Below, piece after piece: positions 52,878 through 61,615 of a stretch of DNA of 64,000 bases (the first letter of the stretch is position 1; each line of letters starts with the position of its first letter). A model generated the notes under the pieces. It was not told the DNA's origin. It did not search any database and saw nothing but the letters and a program-made list of their open reading frames with translations. Location of the stretch: NCBI RefSeq assembly GCF_014712675.1, contig NZ_JACXSI010000010.1:1-64000 (forward strand). Direction: 5' to 3'. The translations under genes and the position numbers were made by a program. This stretch comes from Peribacillus faecalis (lineage in GTDB: Bacteria > Bacillota > Bacilli > Bacillales > DSM-1321).

Positions 52878-53240
52878 TCATTCTTCCTTTTTCATAGACA
52901 TATACTTCTCAGGATACATTTCTTCAGCTTCAATGACTATAGCTGTCATGCCCGTAATCGATTTCGTTTCATGCCACTCGCCTTTATTGAAAAAAACCGC
53001 ATCCCCTGATTTTACATCTTCATATTCTTTATTGCCACCACGCACATATCCTCGGCCTTGCATGATCAGCAAAAGTTGCGGGATTGCAGCTTGATGATAC
53101 CCGATTACACCATCATTTCCTAAATACATGCAACTAATTTTAATGTTCTGTGTCGATTCTACAACTTGTGACATGATAAAATTTGACTCATAGTGTGTGA
53201 TTTCTTTGCCGTGTTCTTTTCCAAAACAATAAATTTTCAT
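52878..53240 (-). CDS. Small cupin-domain protein
   Basis: 120 aa with one cupin fold. Motif 1 (IGYHQAAIPQLLLIMQGRGY, about 46-65) has a single early histidine, and motif 2 (VKSGDAVFFNKGEWHET, about 76-92) ends with a metal-type histidine, so the metal site looks incomplete. These small cupins act as sugar or acid isomerases, sensors or dioxygenases; nothing here decides between them. GGAGGG lies 6 bases before the ATG. It is not in an operon. Confidence 0.75.
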   Translation of the reverse strand: MKIYCFGKEHGKEITHYESNFIMSQVVESTQNIKISCMYLGNDGVIGYHQAAIPQLLLIMQGRGYVRGGNKEYEDVKSGDAVFFNKGEWHETKSITGMTAIVIEAEEMYPEKYMSMKKEE

Positions 53241-53362
53241 TGTAATCCCTCCAAAAGAAACAGCCTTTTATTATTGATAATTCTACTAAATTCATGGCCA
53301 TTCCTTTAGAGGAGAACAGTATTCACAAAAAAGACACCAATCCGGGAAAATACCCGTTTTTT

Positions 53363-54169
53363 TTACAATAGTCTCGCTTTTCGAAAGCCGTCAAACGAAT
53401 TGACTGCGGCTGATATGACAAAGATGAATATACCGATGATTACGAATCCTGATGCGATTTCATTTGAGCTTTCAGACCATTTGTGGCTCATATAAGTTAC
53501 GAAATTTCCATTTAATATATTCGGATTCACAAGTATGACTAAAAAGACGAGGCTTGTTGTAATTTCAACTACAGCATTAAATATAGCCAAATTTTTCGTC
53601 CAATAGCCTGTAATGAATTTACACAAGTTCAAGGAAACTTCCAAAATGATGACAAGGACGATGCTTGTCCAATAATGCTGCAATACTTTTTGATTAAAAA
53701 CAGCCGTTACGAATGTAATCCCCTCACCATTGTCTTCATAAATACCGATAAACCGATTTGCATAAAAATATAAAGTACCCCAAATAGCCGTCCAGAAAAA
53801 ACCCCAGAAAACTTCAGATTTTGAGATTGCTTTTTTCTTTGGAACAGCTTTAGTCACTTTTAGGTCATCAGGTGTCCATTTTTTGAATTTCGTCGTCAAA
53901 GGCTGATTATCTTTGCTATCTTTGTCTTTAACGGTTCTTTCCATGATTGCAAACGTTAAAGTTATCCAAAAGACGACTTGAAAGACTATTTCTATTGCGT
54001 TACCAAGACTATGCGCAAAACTTTTAATAATGAATTTAATCGTTTCCTGCCCGCTTGAATAATCCGTAAATGAATCAATTAATCCAAATACGAGCGACAA
54101 CGCAACAGCAATCGGGACAATCCTTTTCAAATACGTCACGTAAACATCAAAATAACGCGGACCGGACAA
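53363..54169 (-). CDS. HAAS-domain membrane protein, downstream part of a frameshifted gene
   Basis: 268 aa from a TTG at 54169, with about six hydrophobic segments and a charged loop near 85-120 (KDSKDNQPLTTKFKKW). It begins SGPRYFDVYVTYLKR, the sequence that normally follows the HAAS domain without a break. The HAAS domain is encoded just upstream in another frame, with a 34-base overlap, and no ribosome binding site precedes the TTG. One missing base near 54182 would join the two. It may be a pseudogene, a programmed shift or a sequencing error. The likely role is an uncharacterised permease-like membrane protein. Confidence 0.65.
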   Translation of the reverse strand: MSGPRYFDVYVTYLKRIVPIAVALSLVFGLIDSFTDYSSGQETIKFIIKSFAHSLGNAIEIVFQVVFWITLTFAIMERTVKDKDSKDNQPLTTKFKKWTPDDLKVTKAVPKKKAISKSEVFWGFFWTAIWGTLYFYANRFIGIYEDNGEGITFVTAVFNQKVLQHYWTSIVLVIILEVSLNLCKFITGYWTKNLAIFNAVVEITTSLVFLVILVNPNILNGNFVTYMSHKWSESSNEIASGFVIIGIFIFVISAAVNSFDGFRKARLL

Positions 54170-54369
54170 TACATAGGTTGCTTATGATAGCGACCGGCGA
54201 CAATTGCCGGGTTCCCTAATTTTTCAAGAGCAGCCTTTACCTCTTCTTCATCATAATCTTCCGGAAGCATTTCCGCTATTGTCGCACGCAGTTCCTTCTC
54301 CGCTTCATCGCGCTTTTTCTCCGGCAATCTCTGTATCACTTCTGAAATATACGCATCAATCAGTTCCAT
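54136..54369 (-). CDS. HAAS (DUF1700-like) domain, upstream part of the same frameshifted gene
   Basis: 77 aa. ELIDAYISEVIQRLPEKKRD, then LRATIAEMLPEDYDEEEV and LEKLGNPAIVAGRYH is the HAAS signalling/alpha-helical domain seen at the N termini of permease-like proteins. After residue 65 the sequence (MYCPVRVILMFT) is out of frame with the expected membrane protein. GGGGGAG-like sequence precedes the ATG. Together with 53363-54169 it covers one family-length protein of about 335 residues. Confidence 0.65.
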   Translation of the reverse strand: MELIDAYISEVIQRLPEKKRDEAEKELRATIAEMLPEDYDEEEVKAALEKLGNPAIVAGRYHKQPMYCPVRVILMFT

Positions 54370-54496
54370 TCTCTCCCCCTCTTTTCTACTAAAAGAATAT
54401 TAGTTCCCTATTCTTTTACACAATCAGGTGCGAAAAGAAACCGGTAAATCGATTTGTACATTTAACTTTCTAATTATTAAATTGAGCATAATTTAA

Positions 54497-54562
54497 TTAA
54501 ACAATCTCATCGATTAAGTTCTTTCTCATTTTATCCAGTTGATCTTTGACTATGCCGTTCAT
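54497..54562 (-). CDS. Possible 21-aa peptide
   Basis: Short frame MNGIVKDQLDKMRKNLIDEI followed by V and a stop. A good AAGGGGAAAGG site precedes the ATG, which is why it is listed; the peptide is a charged amphipathic helix by composition. No family is recognised, and it could be a remnant of a longer gene. Confidence 0.25.
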   Translation of the reverse strand: MNGIVKDQLDKMRKNLIDEIV

Positions 54563-54640
54563 AACCTTTCCCCTTCAAAGCGCGTATTTATATCCATATA
54601 TTCCCTGTCGAGAGGAGTATCCCTTGTATTTGAACACACA

Positions 54641-54673
54641 AAAAAAATCCAACCTTTCGAAAAAGGATGGATT
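54641..54673 (-). terminator. Terminator of proS
   Basis: AATCCAACCTTT (54647-54658) pairs with AAAGGATGGATT (54662-54673) with one G-U pair, followed by eight T on the minus strand. Confidence 0.9.
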
Positions 54674-54683
54674 TCTCTAATGA

Positions 54684-56120
54684 TTAGTATGAGCGGCCGA
54701 ACCAAACTGTATGTTTCGCTTCTTTACCGCAGTTAATGCAAGTATGTTTTTCCATTGGCGGATTGAATGGAATGTTGCGAGATGTGAATTTCGTTTCTTC
54801 TTTCACGTTAGATTCACACTCGTCGTCTCCACACCATCCAGCTAAAATCCAGCCAGGAATTGTTCCGTTTTGCTCAGATTCAGCTAAATGCGCTTTTAAC
54901 GCTTCTAAAGAGTCAATATGTGTATGCGAATTTGCATCACGGAATGCTCTTGCTTTTTCTAATAGACGTTTTTGCATTACTTGAAGCTCGTTTTCGATTG
55001 CTTCAACAACAGATTCTAATGCAACTGTTTGTTTGTCCGCTTCGTCACGTGCTTTCATTAATACTTGGTTGTTTTCAAGGTCACGAGGTCCAAGTTCAAT
55101 GCGGACAGGAACACCTTTTAATTCCCATTCATTGAATTTGAAGCCCGGAGATTGGTCAGAATCATCAAGGCGAACGCGGATGCCTTTCGCTTTAAGCGCT
55201 GCAAAGATTTCATCCAATTTCTCAATGATAACCGGATTCTTTTTCCATGGTCCAACCGGCACCAATACAACTTGTGTAGGTGCGATTGTAGGAGGAAGAA
55301 CAAGACCTTGCTCGTCACCGTGAACCATGATAACAGAACCGATTAGACGAGTTGATGTTCCCCAAGAAGTTGTATGAACATGAACGTGTTTATTCTCTTT
55401 ATTTAAGTATTTAATATCGAATGCTTCAGCAAACTTCGTACCTAGGTAGTGAGAAGTACCAGCTTGAACCGCTTTTCCATCTTTCATCATCGCTTCGATT
55501 GAATAAGTATCAACCGCACCAGCGAAGCGCTCAGATGGTGTTTTTTGTCCATCATATACAGGAATCGCAAGGAAGTTTTCAACAACATCCTTATAAATGC
55601 TCAGCATTTGTTCTGTTTCTTTGCGAGCATCTTCTTCATCAACGTGAGCAGTGTGACCTTCTTGCCATAAGAACTCAGAAGTACGGATGAATGGAAGTGT
55701 TTTCTTTTCCCAACGAAATACGTTTGCCCATTGGTTGATTAACACTGGCAGATCACGGTAGCTTTTGATCCAATCTGAATACAGATGACCAATCATCGTT
55801 TCAGAAGTCGGACGCAGTGCAAGACGCTCTTCTAGCTTTTCGCCTGCAGCTTCAGTTACCCATGGAAGCTCTGGAGAAAATCCTTCAATATGATCCTTTT
55901 CTTTTTGGAAGAAATTTTCCGGAATCAGCATTGGGAAGTAAGCGTTGCGGTGACCTGTTTCTTTGAAACGGCGGTCCATTTCTTGTTGGATGTGCTCCCA
56001 TAGTTCATAACCATCTGGCTTGAAAGCGATACAGCCGCGTACCGGCGTATAATCCATCAATCCTGCTTTTTGAATGGTTTCAATGTACCATTTCGTAAAA
56101 TCATTCGTTTGTTGTGACAT
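54684..56120 (-). CDS. proS: Prolyl-tRNA synthetase, eukaryote/archaeal-like (ProS type 3)
   Basis: 478 aa, charging tRNA-Pro. Class II motifs: motif 2 region (FRWEKKTLPFIRTSEFLWQEGHT), motif 3 (GDEQGLVLPPTIAP) and the anticodon-binding domain from about 285. The C terminus has the zinc-binding extension typical of the archaeal/eukaryote-like group (CGDDECESN ... CINCGKEAKH, ending in FGRSY), and there is no INS editing domain. B. cereus-type genomes carry this enzyme as a second ProRS; whether a bacterial-type ProRS also exists is outside this window. It is preceded by a T-box leader, so it responds to uncharged tRNA-Pro. Confidence 0.94.
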   Translation of the reverse strand: MSQQTNDFTKWYIETIQKAGLMDYTPVRGCIAFKPDGYELWEHIQQEMDRRFKETGHRNAYFPMLIPENFFQKEKDHIEGFSPELPWVTEAAGEKLEERLALRPTSETMIGHLYSDWIKSYRDLPVLINQWANVFRWEKKTLPFIRTSEFLWQEGHTAHVDEEDARKETEQMLSIYKDVVENFLAIPVYDGQKTPSERFAGAVDTYSIEAMMKDGKAVQAGTSHYLGTKFAEAFDIKYLNKENKHVHVHTTSWGTSTRLIGSVIMVHGDEQGLVLPPTIAPTQVVLVPVGPWKKNPVIIEKLDEIFAALKAKGIRVRLDDSDQSPGFKFNEWELKGVPVRIELGPRDLENNQVLMKARDEADKQTVALESVVEAIENELQVMQKRLLEKARAFRDANSHTHIDSLEALKAHLAESEQNGTIPGWILAGWCGDDECESNVKEETKFTSRNIPFNPPMEKHTCINCGKEAKHTVWFGRSY

Positions 56121-56239
56121 TTTGTTTCCTCCTAAAAACTTATAACAATAACAATTTCGACTTTTCCTATCTAAGGATCCGCGCTCATTATCGCAGTCCG
56201 GCTATTCATCATATTATTTGCAAAGCATAAATGAAAGCA

Positions 56240-56480
56240 AATAAAAAGCACAAAAACGCCAATCGTAAGGACGTCTTTGTGCTGAATAAACGTGGTACCA
56301 CCTTAGTTCGGCAAATTGCCTTTAACAGCAAATCACCCTTTAAGCGTTATGTAACGATAACGACTCGGTTAGTTTTCTAACATCTCCGTGATAGGTTTCA
56401 ATAAGAAGCGGTGATATAGCTCTCAGCAACTGCTATATTTTCTGTTTCACAATTCTTATTTACTTGGTCACATCATTGAT
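56240..56480 (-). promoter_or_regulatory. T-box riboswitch leader of proS
   Basis: On the minus strand the T-box GGTGGTACCACG (about 56292-56303) is followed by the terminator stem AGCACAAAGACG...GGCGTTTTTGTGCT (about 56246-56283) and TTTTATTT. The upstream part (to about 56480) contains a long Stem I (AATAAGAA with TTCTTATT). CCG in CACCGCTTC within that stem is a plausible proline specifier, but I could not fold it exactly. Confidence 0.9.
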
Positions 56481-56533
56481 CATATATATATTCTATACTG
56501 TATCAAATTATAGAAAATTATTCAATGCATGTT

Positions 56534-57472
56534 TTAATCTTCAACTATTTTTGTAAAATTAGTTACAATTCCATATAAATAGTCTTTATTGCGAATTGCG
56601 TCAATCCATTGTGAAGGAATGGATTCAAAGCCGTAAACAAGCGCAGCCATTGAGCCAGTAATTGCTCCGATTGTATCCGTATCATTGCCTAAGTTAACCG
56701 AATGGAGAACTGCCTGTTCAAAGCTCGTAGTATTCAACAACGCCCAAAGACTTGCTTCAAGACTCGCGACTACAAAGCCAGATGAAGAAATTTCATCAAT
56801 CGTCAAATCATTCAATTGACGGCTAAAAATGCGGTCATAATGCTTAATCGCTTCCTCACTGTAGCCGAGCAAGTCCGATTGAAGCATCGCCTCATATGCT
56901 TCTTCTATTGATTTTCCTTCCAATAAAGCACGTACAAAAACAACATATAAATAACAGCCAAGACGGCTAATATCATGAGCATGCGTCAATGAAGAAGTAT
57001 TATTGACAATTTCCTTCATCTCTTCATCCGAAATGTTGCGGTAATGACAATACAAAGCAATCGGTAGCATTCTCATTAATGAGCCATTTCCATTACTGCG
57101 GATGTCCGTTAGCCCTGCTTCTAACGGTTGACAGCCTGTCTCTTTATAATCGATAATCGCCGTCCGGCAAGTGATGCCGATATCGAACACATCGCCATCG
57201 ACTGTGAACTCGCCTCCCATTGCCCACGATAAAAAATTATCCATAATTACTTTATAATCGATCATACCCGTATCGGCAATGGCTTTCATAGTTCCTAAAG
57301 TCATCGATGTATCATCCGACCACGTACCTGCCTCGACATTATGAGAGCCATAACCGCGCATCGACTTCACAGGATGATTTGCCAGCTCCCGTCTGCTCAG
57401 AAATTCAACCGGCACACCAATCGCATCTCCAATCACAAATCCAAGCATACTGGTATTTATCGCATTCGTCAT
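56534..57472 (-). CDS. ADP-ribosylglycohydrolase family protein (DraG-like)
   Basis: 312 aa. Metal-binding motifs of the ARH/DraG fold are visible: GDAIGVPVEF near residue 11, GTWSDDTSMTL near 48 and LGNDTDTIGAI near 261. Such enzymes remove ADP-ribose from arginine or other acceptors; related members act on other ribosyl compounds. No ADP-ribosyltransferase partner is nearby. AGAGGGG lies 7 bases before the ATG. Monocistronic. Confidence 0.85.
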   Translation of the reverse strand: MTNAINTSMLGFVIGDAIGVPVEFLSRRELANHPVKSMRGYGSHNVEAGTWSDDTSMTLGTMKAIADTGMIDYKVIMDNFLSWAMGGEFTVDGDVFDIGITCRTAIIDYKETGCQPLEAGLTDIRSNGNGSLMRMLPIALYCHYRNISDEEMKEIVNNTSSLTHAHDISRLGCYLYVVFVRALLEGKSIEEAYEAMLQSDLLGYSEEAIKHYDRIFSRQLNDLTIDEISSSGFVVASLEASLWALLNTTSFEQAVLHSVNLGNDTDTIGAITGSMAALVYGFESIPSQWIDAIRNKDYLYGIVTNFTKIVED

Positions 57473-57553
57473 AATTAATCCCCTCTTATTTTCCTGTATA
57501 AAATACTTATCTACACTATTTATTATACTGCCATACTCTGGAAAGAAGTAGCA

Positions 57554-58480
57554 TTAAGAACCTAGGACGATGACATTCTCATCCGGCAGAAGATCAATTT
57601 CCGCAAATAGTATATCCCGGTAATCAATGAAACTTTTTTCGTTCATACTGAAGAAATGCTTACGCTGACTTGCTTGGATAAGAAATGAACGCTGATTTTC
57701 TTTCGAATTACTGGGTACCCGCTTCTTATAAACTACTTGCCCTTTTGATATCAAGAAAAATTTATATCCGTTATCAATCTTTATTTGCAGCAGCAATTCT
57801 TTTTTAAAAAGCCGGTTATAGCGGTCAATCTCCTTTTTAAAGAAAAGAACCGCCTCGGCAACGTCGCGGTATTTCGCAGCTAATCCGAAGCGATATTGTG
57901 TTGCGGCCTCTTGCATTTTTTTCTCTAGCTGTTTAGCCAGCCATTCCATTTCTACTGTATTATCGAACATATTTCGGACTACTTTAATATTTTGTATTGC
58001 TTCCGCTTTTGTCATTGCAACAGGCAAAACGTGATACTGCAATTGCTCATTAATCGGAAATATGCTTTTCAAGCGATCAAGCATCGTTTGAAGCACATGC
58101 TTGCTGCGGTATGGTCCGTAACAATTCTCTCCTCTTTCCCGCACAATGGAACAATGATTATCGGCAACTTTCACATACACATAGCGCCCGTCATTTTTCA
58201 GTTGCACATTAAAAAACGGCTGCACTTCTTTTATGAGCTGACACTCGAGCAGCAGCGCCTCCAAATGAGTATCCGTTTCTATATATTCAATATCATGGAT
58301 AAGTGGAGCCATTTTCCGTGCCTTTTCCCATCTAGGTGACGCAACGAAATATGATTTTACTCGTTTTTTCAGACATTTGCTTTTTCCGATATAAATAATA
58401 ACTCCTTTTGCATCGAGCATTTTGTATATTCCAGGCGCTTCCGGGATGCTGTTGATTATGTCTTTGATTTTGCTATCCAT
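57554..58480 (-). CDS. UvrC-like GIY-YIG protein without the second nuclease half
   Basis: 308 aa. The N terminus is a GIY-YIG nuclease as in UvrC (APGIYKMLDAKGVIIYIGKS; RVKSYF; LLLECQLIKEVQPFFNV, including the conserved Glu and Asn). About residues 195-230 form a UvrB/UvrC-interaction motif (KKMQEAATQYRFGLAAKYRD). UvrC also has an RNase-H-like nuclease and HhH region, missing here, so this is a UvrC-N-terminal paralogue, comparable with E. coli Cho but not necessarily orthologous. It could incise 3' to lesions. It has its own ribosome binding site and no obvious operon partners. Confidence 0.78.
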   Translation of the reverse strand: MDSKIKDIINSIPEAPGIYKMLDAKGVIIYIGKSKCLKKRVKSYFVASPRWEKARKMAPLIHDIEYIETDTHLEALLLECQLIKEVQPFFNVQLKNDGRYVYVKVADNHCSIVRERGENCYGPYRSKHVLQTMLDRLKSIFPINEQLQYHVLPVAMTKAEAIQNIKVVRNMFDNTVEMEWLAKQLEKKMQEAATQYRFGLAAKYRDVAEAVLFFKKEIDRYNRLFKKELLLQIKIDNGYKFFLISKGQVVYKKRVPSNSKENQRSFLIQASQRKHFFSMNEKSFIDYRDILFAEIDLLPDENVIVLGS

Positions 58481-58640
58481 ACTAGGTAACCTTCTTTTTA
58501 CATCGTTATCATCTTAACAATAGCAACTAAATAACATCCTGTCATCCTTGCAGTTTAATACCAATATTGCAAATTGTTTTATTTTTCACATACCATTTCT
58601 ATATAATAATAAATGAACTGAATTTAAAGGAGGAATTACC

Positions 58641-59363
58641 ATGCAGCAATTGAAAAACAAAACAGCCTTTATTACCGGGGCCAATAAAGGTATCGGAAAA
58701 GCGACAGCAATCAAGCTTGCAAAAGAAGGCGTAAATCTTGGATTCATCGGCAGAAATGAAGCAGAACTAAAAACTCTTTGTCATGAATTAGAGAAAGAAT
58801 ACGGCATTAAAGCCGTATATGCGACAGCCGACGTTTCTGTAAAAGAAGAAGCGGAAGCAGCAGCGGAATCTCTTATTGCTTCTCTTGGCAAAGTCGATAT
58901 TCTGGTTAACAATGCCGGCATCGCTTCTTTCGGAACATTGCTTGAGATGGATCCTGAAGAATGGGAACGTATTATTCGTGTAAACCTAATGGGTACATAT
59001 TATGTAACGCGTAAAATCTTACCTGCAATTCTTGAACAAAACGAAGGAAGCATCATTAACGTTTCTTCAACAGCCGGTGAAAAAGGCTTTGCGACAGGAA
59101 GCGCTTATTGCGCATCAAAATTCGCTGTATTAGGTTTAACAGAATCATTGATGCAGGAAGTTCGTAAATCAAACGTACGTGTAACAGCAATCACTCCAAG
59201 TACAGTGGCAACTGATCTTGCTGTCAATGCAGGCCTGAAAATCGGTGATGAGGACCGCATGATGCAACCGGAAGATGTAAGCGAACTAATCATTTCTATC
59301 TTAAAAATGCCGCAGCGTGTATTTATTAAAACTGCAGGTATTTGGACAACGAATCCGCAATAA
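58641..59363 (+). CDS. Short-chain dehydrogenase/reductase (FabG/YoxD-like)
   Basis: 240 aa. Classical SDR: cofactor motif TGANKGIGKAT (about 13-23), NNAGIASFG (about 90), the catalytic Ser in INVSST, and YCASK (Tyr/Lys about 156-160). An Arg after the second beta strand (GRNEAEL) favours NADP. It resembles B. subtilis YoxD, a 3-oxoacyl-ACP-reductase-like enzyme of unknown substrate. AAAGGAGGAATTACC before the ATG is a strong site, and a terminator follows. Monocistronic. Confidence 0.85.
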   Translation: MQQLKNKTAFITGANKGIGKATAIKLAKEGVNLGFIGRNEAELKTLCHELEKEYGIKAVYATADVSVKEEAEAAAESLIASLGKVDILVNNAGIASFGTLLEMDPEEWERIIRVNLMGTYYVTRKILPAILEQNEGSIINVSSTAGEKGFATGSAYCASKFAVLGLTESLMQEVRKSNVRVTAITPSTVATDLAVNAGLKIGDEDRMMQPEDVSELIISILKMPQRVFIKTAGIWTTNPQ

Positions 59364-59402
59364 AAGATTAGCAGCCTTTCAATTTAATAAGCTTTTAAAA
59401 AA

Positions 59403-59433
59403 CTGCAACTCATTCCTGAGTTGCAGCTTTTTT
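59403..59433 (+). terminator. Terminator of the SDR gene
   Basis: CTGCAACTCA (59403-59412) and TGAGTTGCAG (59417-59426) form a perfect 10-bp stem with a TTCC loop, followed by CTTTTTTG. Confidence 0.93.
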
Positions 59434-59520
59434 GTTACTTCTTCTATTTAGGGTAATTTCTATACAAGATGAACAAAACAGCCTTTTGTTCAATACGACT
59501 TTTCTTCTTAGTTGACCCAA

Positions 59521-60198
59521 TCATATCACCAGCATCGCAATTATCGGGCAAATAAAAGCGCCCAGAATAGCGCTTATCCCCATCGATAGCGAACCGATTG
59601 ATAAATCTTCCTCTCCATAATCCTTCAATTTTGTAATTCCCATACCATGACTGGCACTACCCATCGATACGCCTCTGCTTACGGCTGAATCAATACGTGC
59701 AATCCGGTATAGAAATGGACCGAGTGTCGCTCCTGTAAATCCGGCAACCATAACGAGCACAGCCGTCAATGGTGCAACTCCTCCAATGGAACTGCTTACC
59801 TCCATCGCAATCGGCGTTGTCAGAGATTTAGGCAAAGCTGTAAGTAAAAATTGGTCGCTTGCCCTGAATAGCTTTAACAGAACCACAATACTAATAAGTC
59901 CGGAAATCATAGCAATAACTAAACTTGTAATTATAGAAAACTTATATTTTAAAATTAACGCTCGTTGATTATACAGCGGGTAAGCAAGAGCCACGACTGC
60001 CGGACCAAGCATCCTTTGAATCCATTCCCCGCCCTCCATATATGTACTATAAGAAATATTGAATAAAAGCAGTACGAATACAGTTATGATTGTCACCGTC
60101 AAAATCGGTATAAAAATCGGCTTATTTATTTTCATATACAGCTTTTGCATGAGGAGAAATAAGACGATTGTACTAATAATGATGACTGCTGCTGCCAT
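59521..60198 (-). CDS. lrgB: LrgB/CidB-family membrane protein
   Basis: 225 aa with about six membrane segments and the LrgB signature region LPKSLTTPIAMEVSSSIGG, then MGSASHGMGITKL. It works with LrgA-type partners in murein hydrolase control or, as shown for some Bacillus pairs, in pyruvate uptake. Its start lies inside the end of the upstream lrgA-like gene (26-base overlap), and GAAGGGGGAAG before the ATG lies in that gene. No LytSR two-component genes are present here, so the regulator is unknown. Confidence 0.9.
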   Translation of the reverse strand: MAAAVIIISTIVLFLLMQKLYMKINKPIFIPILTVTIITVFVLLLFNISYSTYMEGGEWIQRMLGPAVVALAYPLYNQRALILKYKFSIITSLVIAMISGLISIVVLLKLFRASDQFLLTALPKSLTTPIAMEVSSSIGGVAPLTAVLVMVAGFTGATLGPFLYRIARIDSAVSRGVSMGSASHGMGITKLKDYGEEDLSIGSLSMGISAILGAFICPIIAMLVI

Positions 60199-60574
60199 GT
60201 CTTACTTCCCCCTTCTCACTACGCTCTTTACGCTCAATCACTTGACTTACTTTTCCCGTTATGACAATTGTCAATATCGTACTGATAATGACAGCTACGA
60301 CCAGTAATAGCCCTGATTTCGACAGCAGCTCCGGATATTCAATTACACCGACCGTCGAAGGAATGAAGAAAAGCGTCATAAAGCCGATTAAAAAGCTGGC
60401 CCCGTCTTTAATCAGCCTGACATCTATGATTTTAAGCATCAGCGAAAGCCATAACAATACTAGTCCGATAATGCTAGCGGGTATAATAATACCTGTCCAT
60501 TCAACAATTAATACACCAATCAAATAAAACAACCACAAAATACATATTTGGGCAATCGTCCGAATAATAATCAT
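60173..60574 (-). CDS. lrgA: LrgA/CidA-family holin-like protein
   Basis: 133 aa with four hydrophobic segments and family motifs (IIPASIIGLVLLWLSLML, then IKDGASFLIGFMTLFFIPSTVGV). Partner of the overlapping lrgB-type gene. It could be the CidA rather than LrgA branch; the sequence alone does not decide. GGGTGG lies 7 bases before the ATG. Confidence 0.88.
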   Translation of the reverse strand: MIIIRTIAQICILWLFYLIGVLIVEWTGIIIPASIIGLVLLWLSLMLKIIDVRLIKDGASFLIGFMTLFFIPSTVGVIEYPELLSKSGLLLVVAVIISTILTIVITGKVSQVIERKERSEKGEVRHGSSSHHY

Positions 60575-60901
60575 GCGGTAACCACCCTTCCCCTTTAAAT
60601 GATTTCTATTTTACTACTAACTTAATATTCAGTCTATTATTTCAACCAAAAAAGGATAACGCACATGAGTTAAGAAAACAAAAATCATTAGGTAATTCTG
60701 ATTATTTTGTTTTCTTGGTTGAATAAGGCTTTTATGCCGTAATTCTAAAAGTAAACTCCGAGGATTAAGATGGTGATATAATTATCGTCAAACTTATAAA
60801 TGTTGAAATATATTGTTTTGATCCCTTAGGCTATAACCTTATATATATCGGTATGTTTGATTGCAAATCCTTCTTCACCTGAACTGCCCCTACATAACGT
60901 C
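60575..60901. other. Intergenic region between lrgA and a secreted-protein gene
   Basis: A long AT-rich hairpin (AAGAAAACAAAAATCA near 60673-60688 with TGATTATTTTGTTTTCTT near 60701-60718) probably serves as the terminator of the minus-strand secreted-protein gene, about 190 bases after its stop. The remainder must hold the lrgAB promoter. No gene was seen. Confidence 0.5.
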
Positions 60902-61384
60902 TTATTCAGTCTCCAGAATAAATTGAATCTGCATTTCACCGGAAGTCTTCAAATTGTCGCTAAGTGTTTGCAAGTATAGTAATGTTTGCTCATCAGTCCA
61001 ATTTGGAAAATAGTTTGGGTGTTCCTCCAAATAAATTGCCCGTTCATGAATATCAGCAAATGTTTCGTTTTCCCATTGTGCCATCATAATTGGGTCATCG
61101 GGTTGTTGCAATTCAGTTTCAGCTTGTTCTGCTTCTTCTTTTTCTTTCCGCTCTTGTTCTGCTACGGCTTGTTCTTCAAGTTCGACACTCTTAGCTTCTT
61201 TAACCTTTTGATTATGCATTTCATTTTGATAGTGCACCAGTTCGATTTTTTCAAGCTTAAGGATTTCTATATCGCTCTTACCGCTTACATCAATATCCGT
61301 GAATTCATAAGCTTGTGTAGTAGAAGGAATTGCAACTACAGCTAATGATAAAGCAACAAGGAAAAAATCTTTCGTGTTCAACAT
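60902..61384 (-). CDS. Small secreted protein of unknown function
   Basis: About 160 aa. A signal peptide (about 1-26, FFLVALSLAVVAIPSTTQA) is followed by a charged helix rich in E, K and Q (near 60-95, EEQAVAEQERKEKEEAEQAE) and a C-terminal region with a short DIHERAIYLEEHPNYFPNWT stretch. I recognise no family. GAAAGGA is 11 bases before the ATG at 61384; a GTG at 61393 is possible but too close to the site. It is alone on its transcript, between lrgAB and the phoU end of the pst operon. Confidence 0.7.
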   Translation of the reverse strand: MLNTKDFFLVALSLAVVAIPSTTQAYEFTDIDVSGKSDIEILKLEKIELVHYQNEMHNQKVKEAKSVELEEQAVAEQERKEKEEAEQAETELQQPDDPIMMAQWENETFADIHERAIYLEEHPNYFPNWTDEQTLLYLQTLSDNLKTSGEMQIQFILETE

Positions 61385-61549
61385 AATTTTCACATCCTTT
61401 CACCAGACTCCAAAACAATATTATATATATTTTATTCCCGCCGGAAACTGCACTAAGCTTTATTTGAAGAGTGTCAGATTAGCATCTGCTTTATTTCAAC
61501 ATAGTCAGTTTAAATGTTTCGTTATCTGCAATTAAGAAATGAAAAAACA

Positions 61550-61582
61550 TAAAAAACCGTTAAGAAAGTTATTCTCAACGGT
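61550..61582 (-). terminator. Terminator of the pst-phoU operon
   Basis: ACCGTTAAGAA (61556-61566) pairs with TTCTCAACGGT (61572-61582) apart from one mismatch, followed by TTTTTT on the minus strand. Confidence 0.85.
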
Positions 61583-61615
61583 CTGGTATTCTAATAGAGT
61601 CTTTATAATTAGCTC

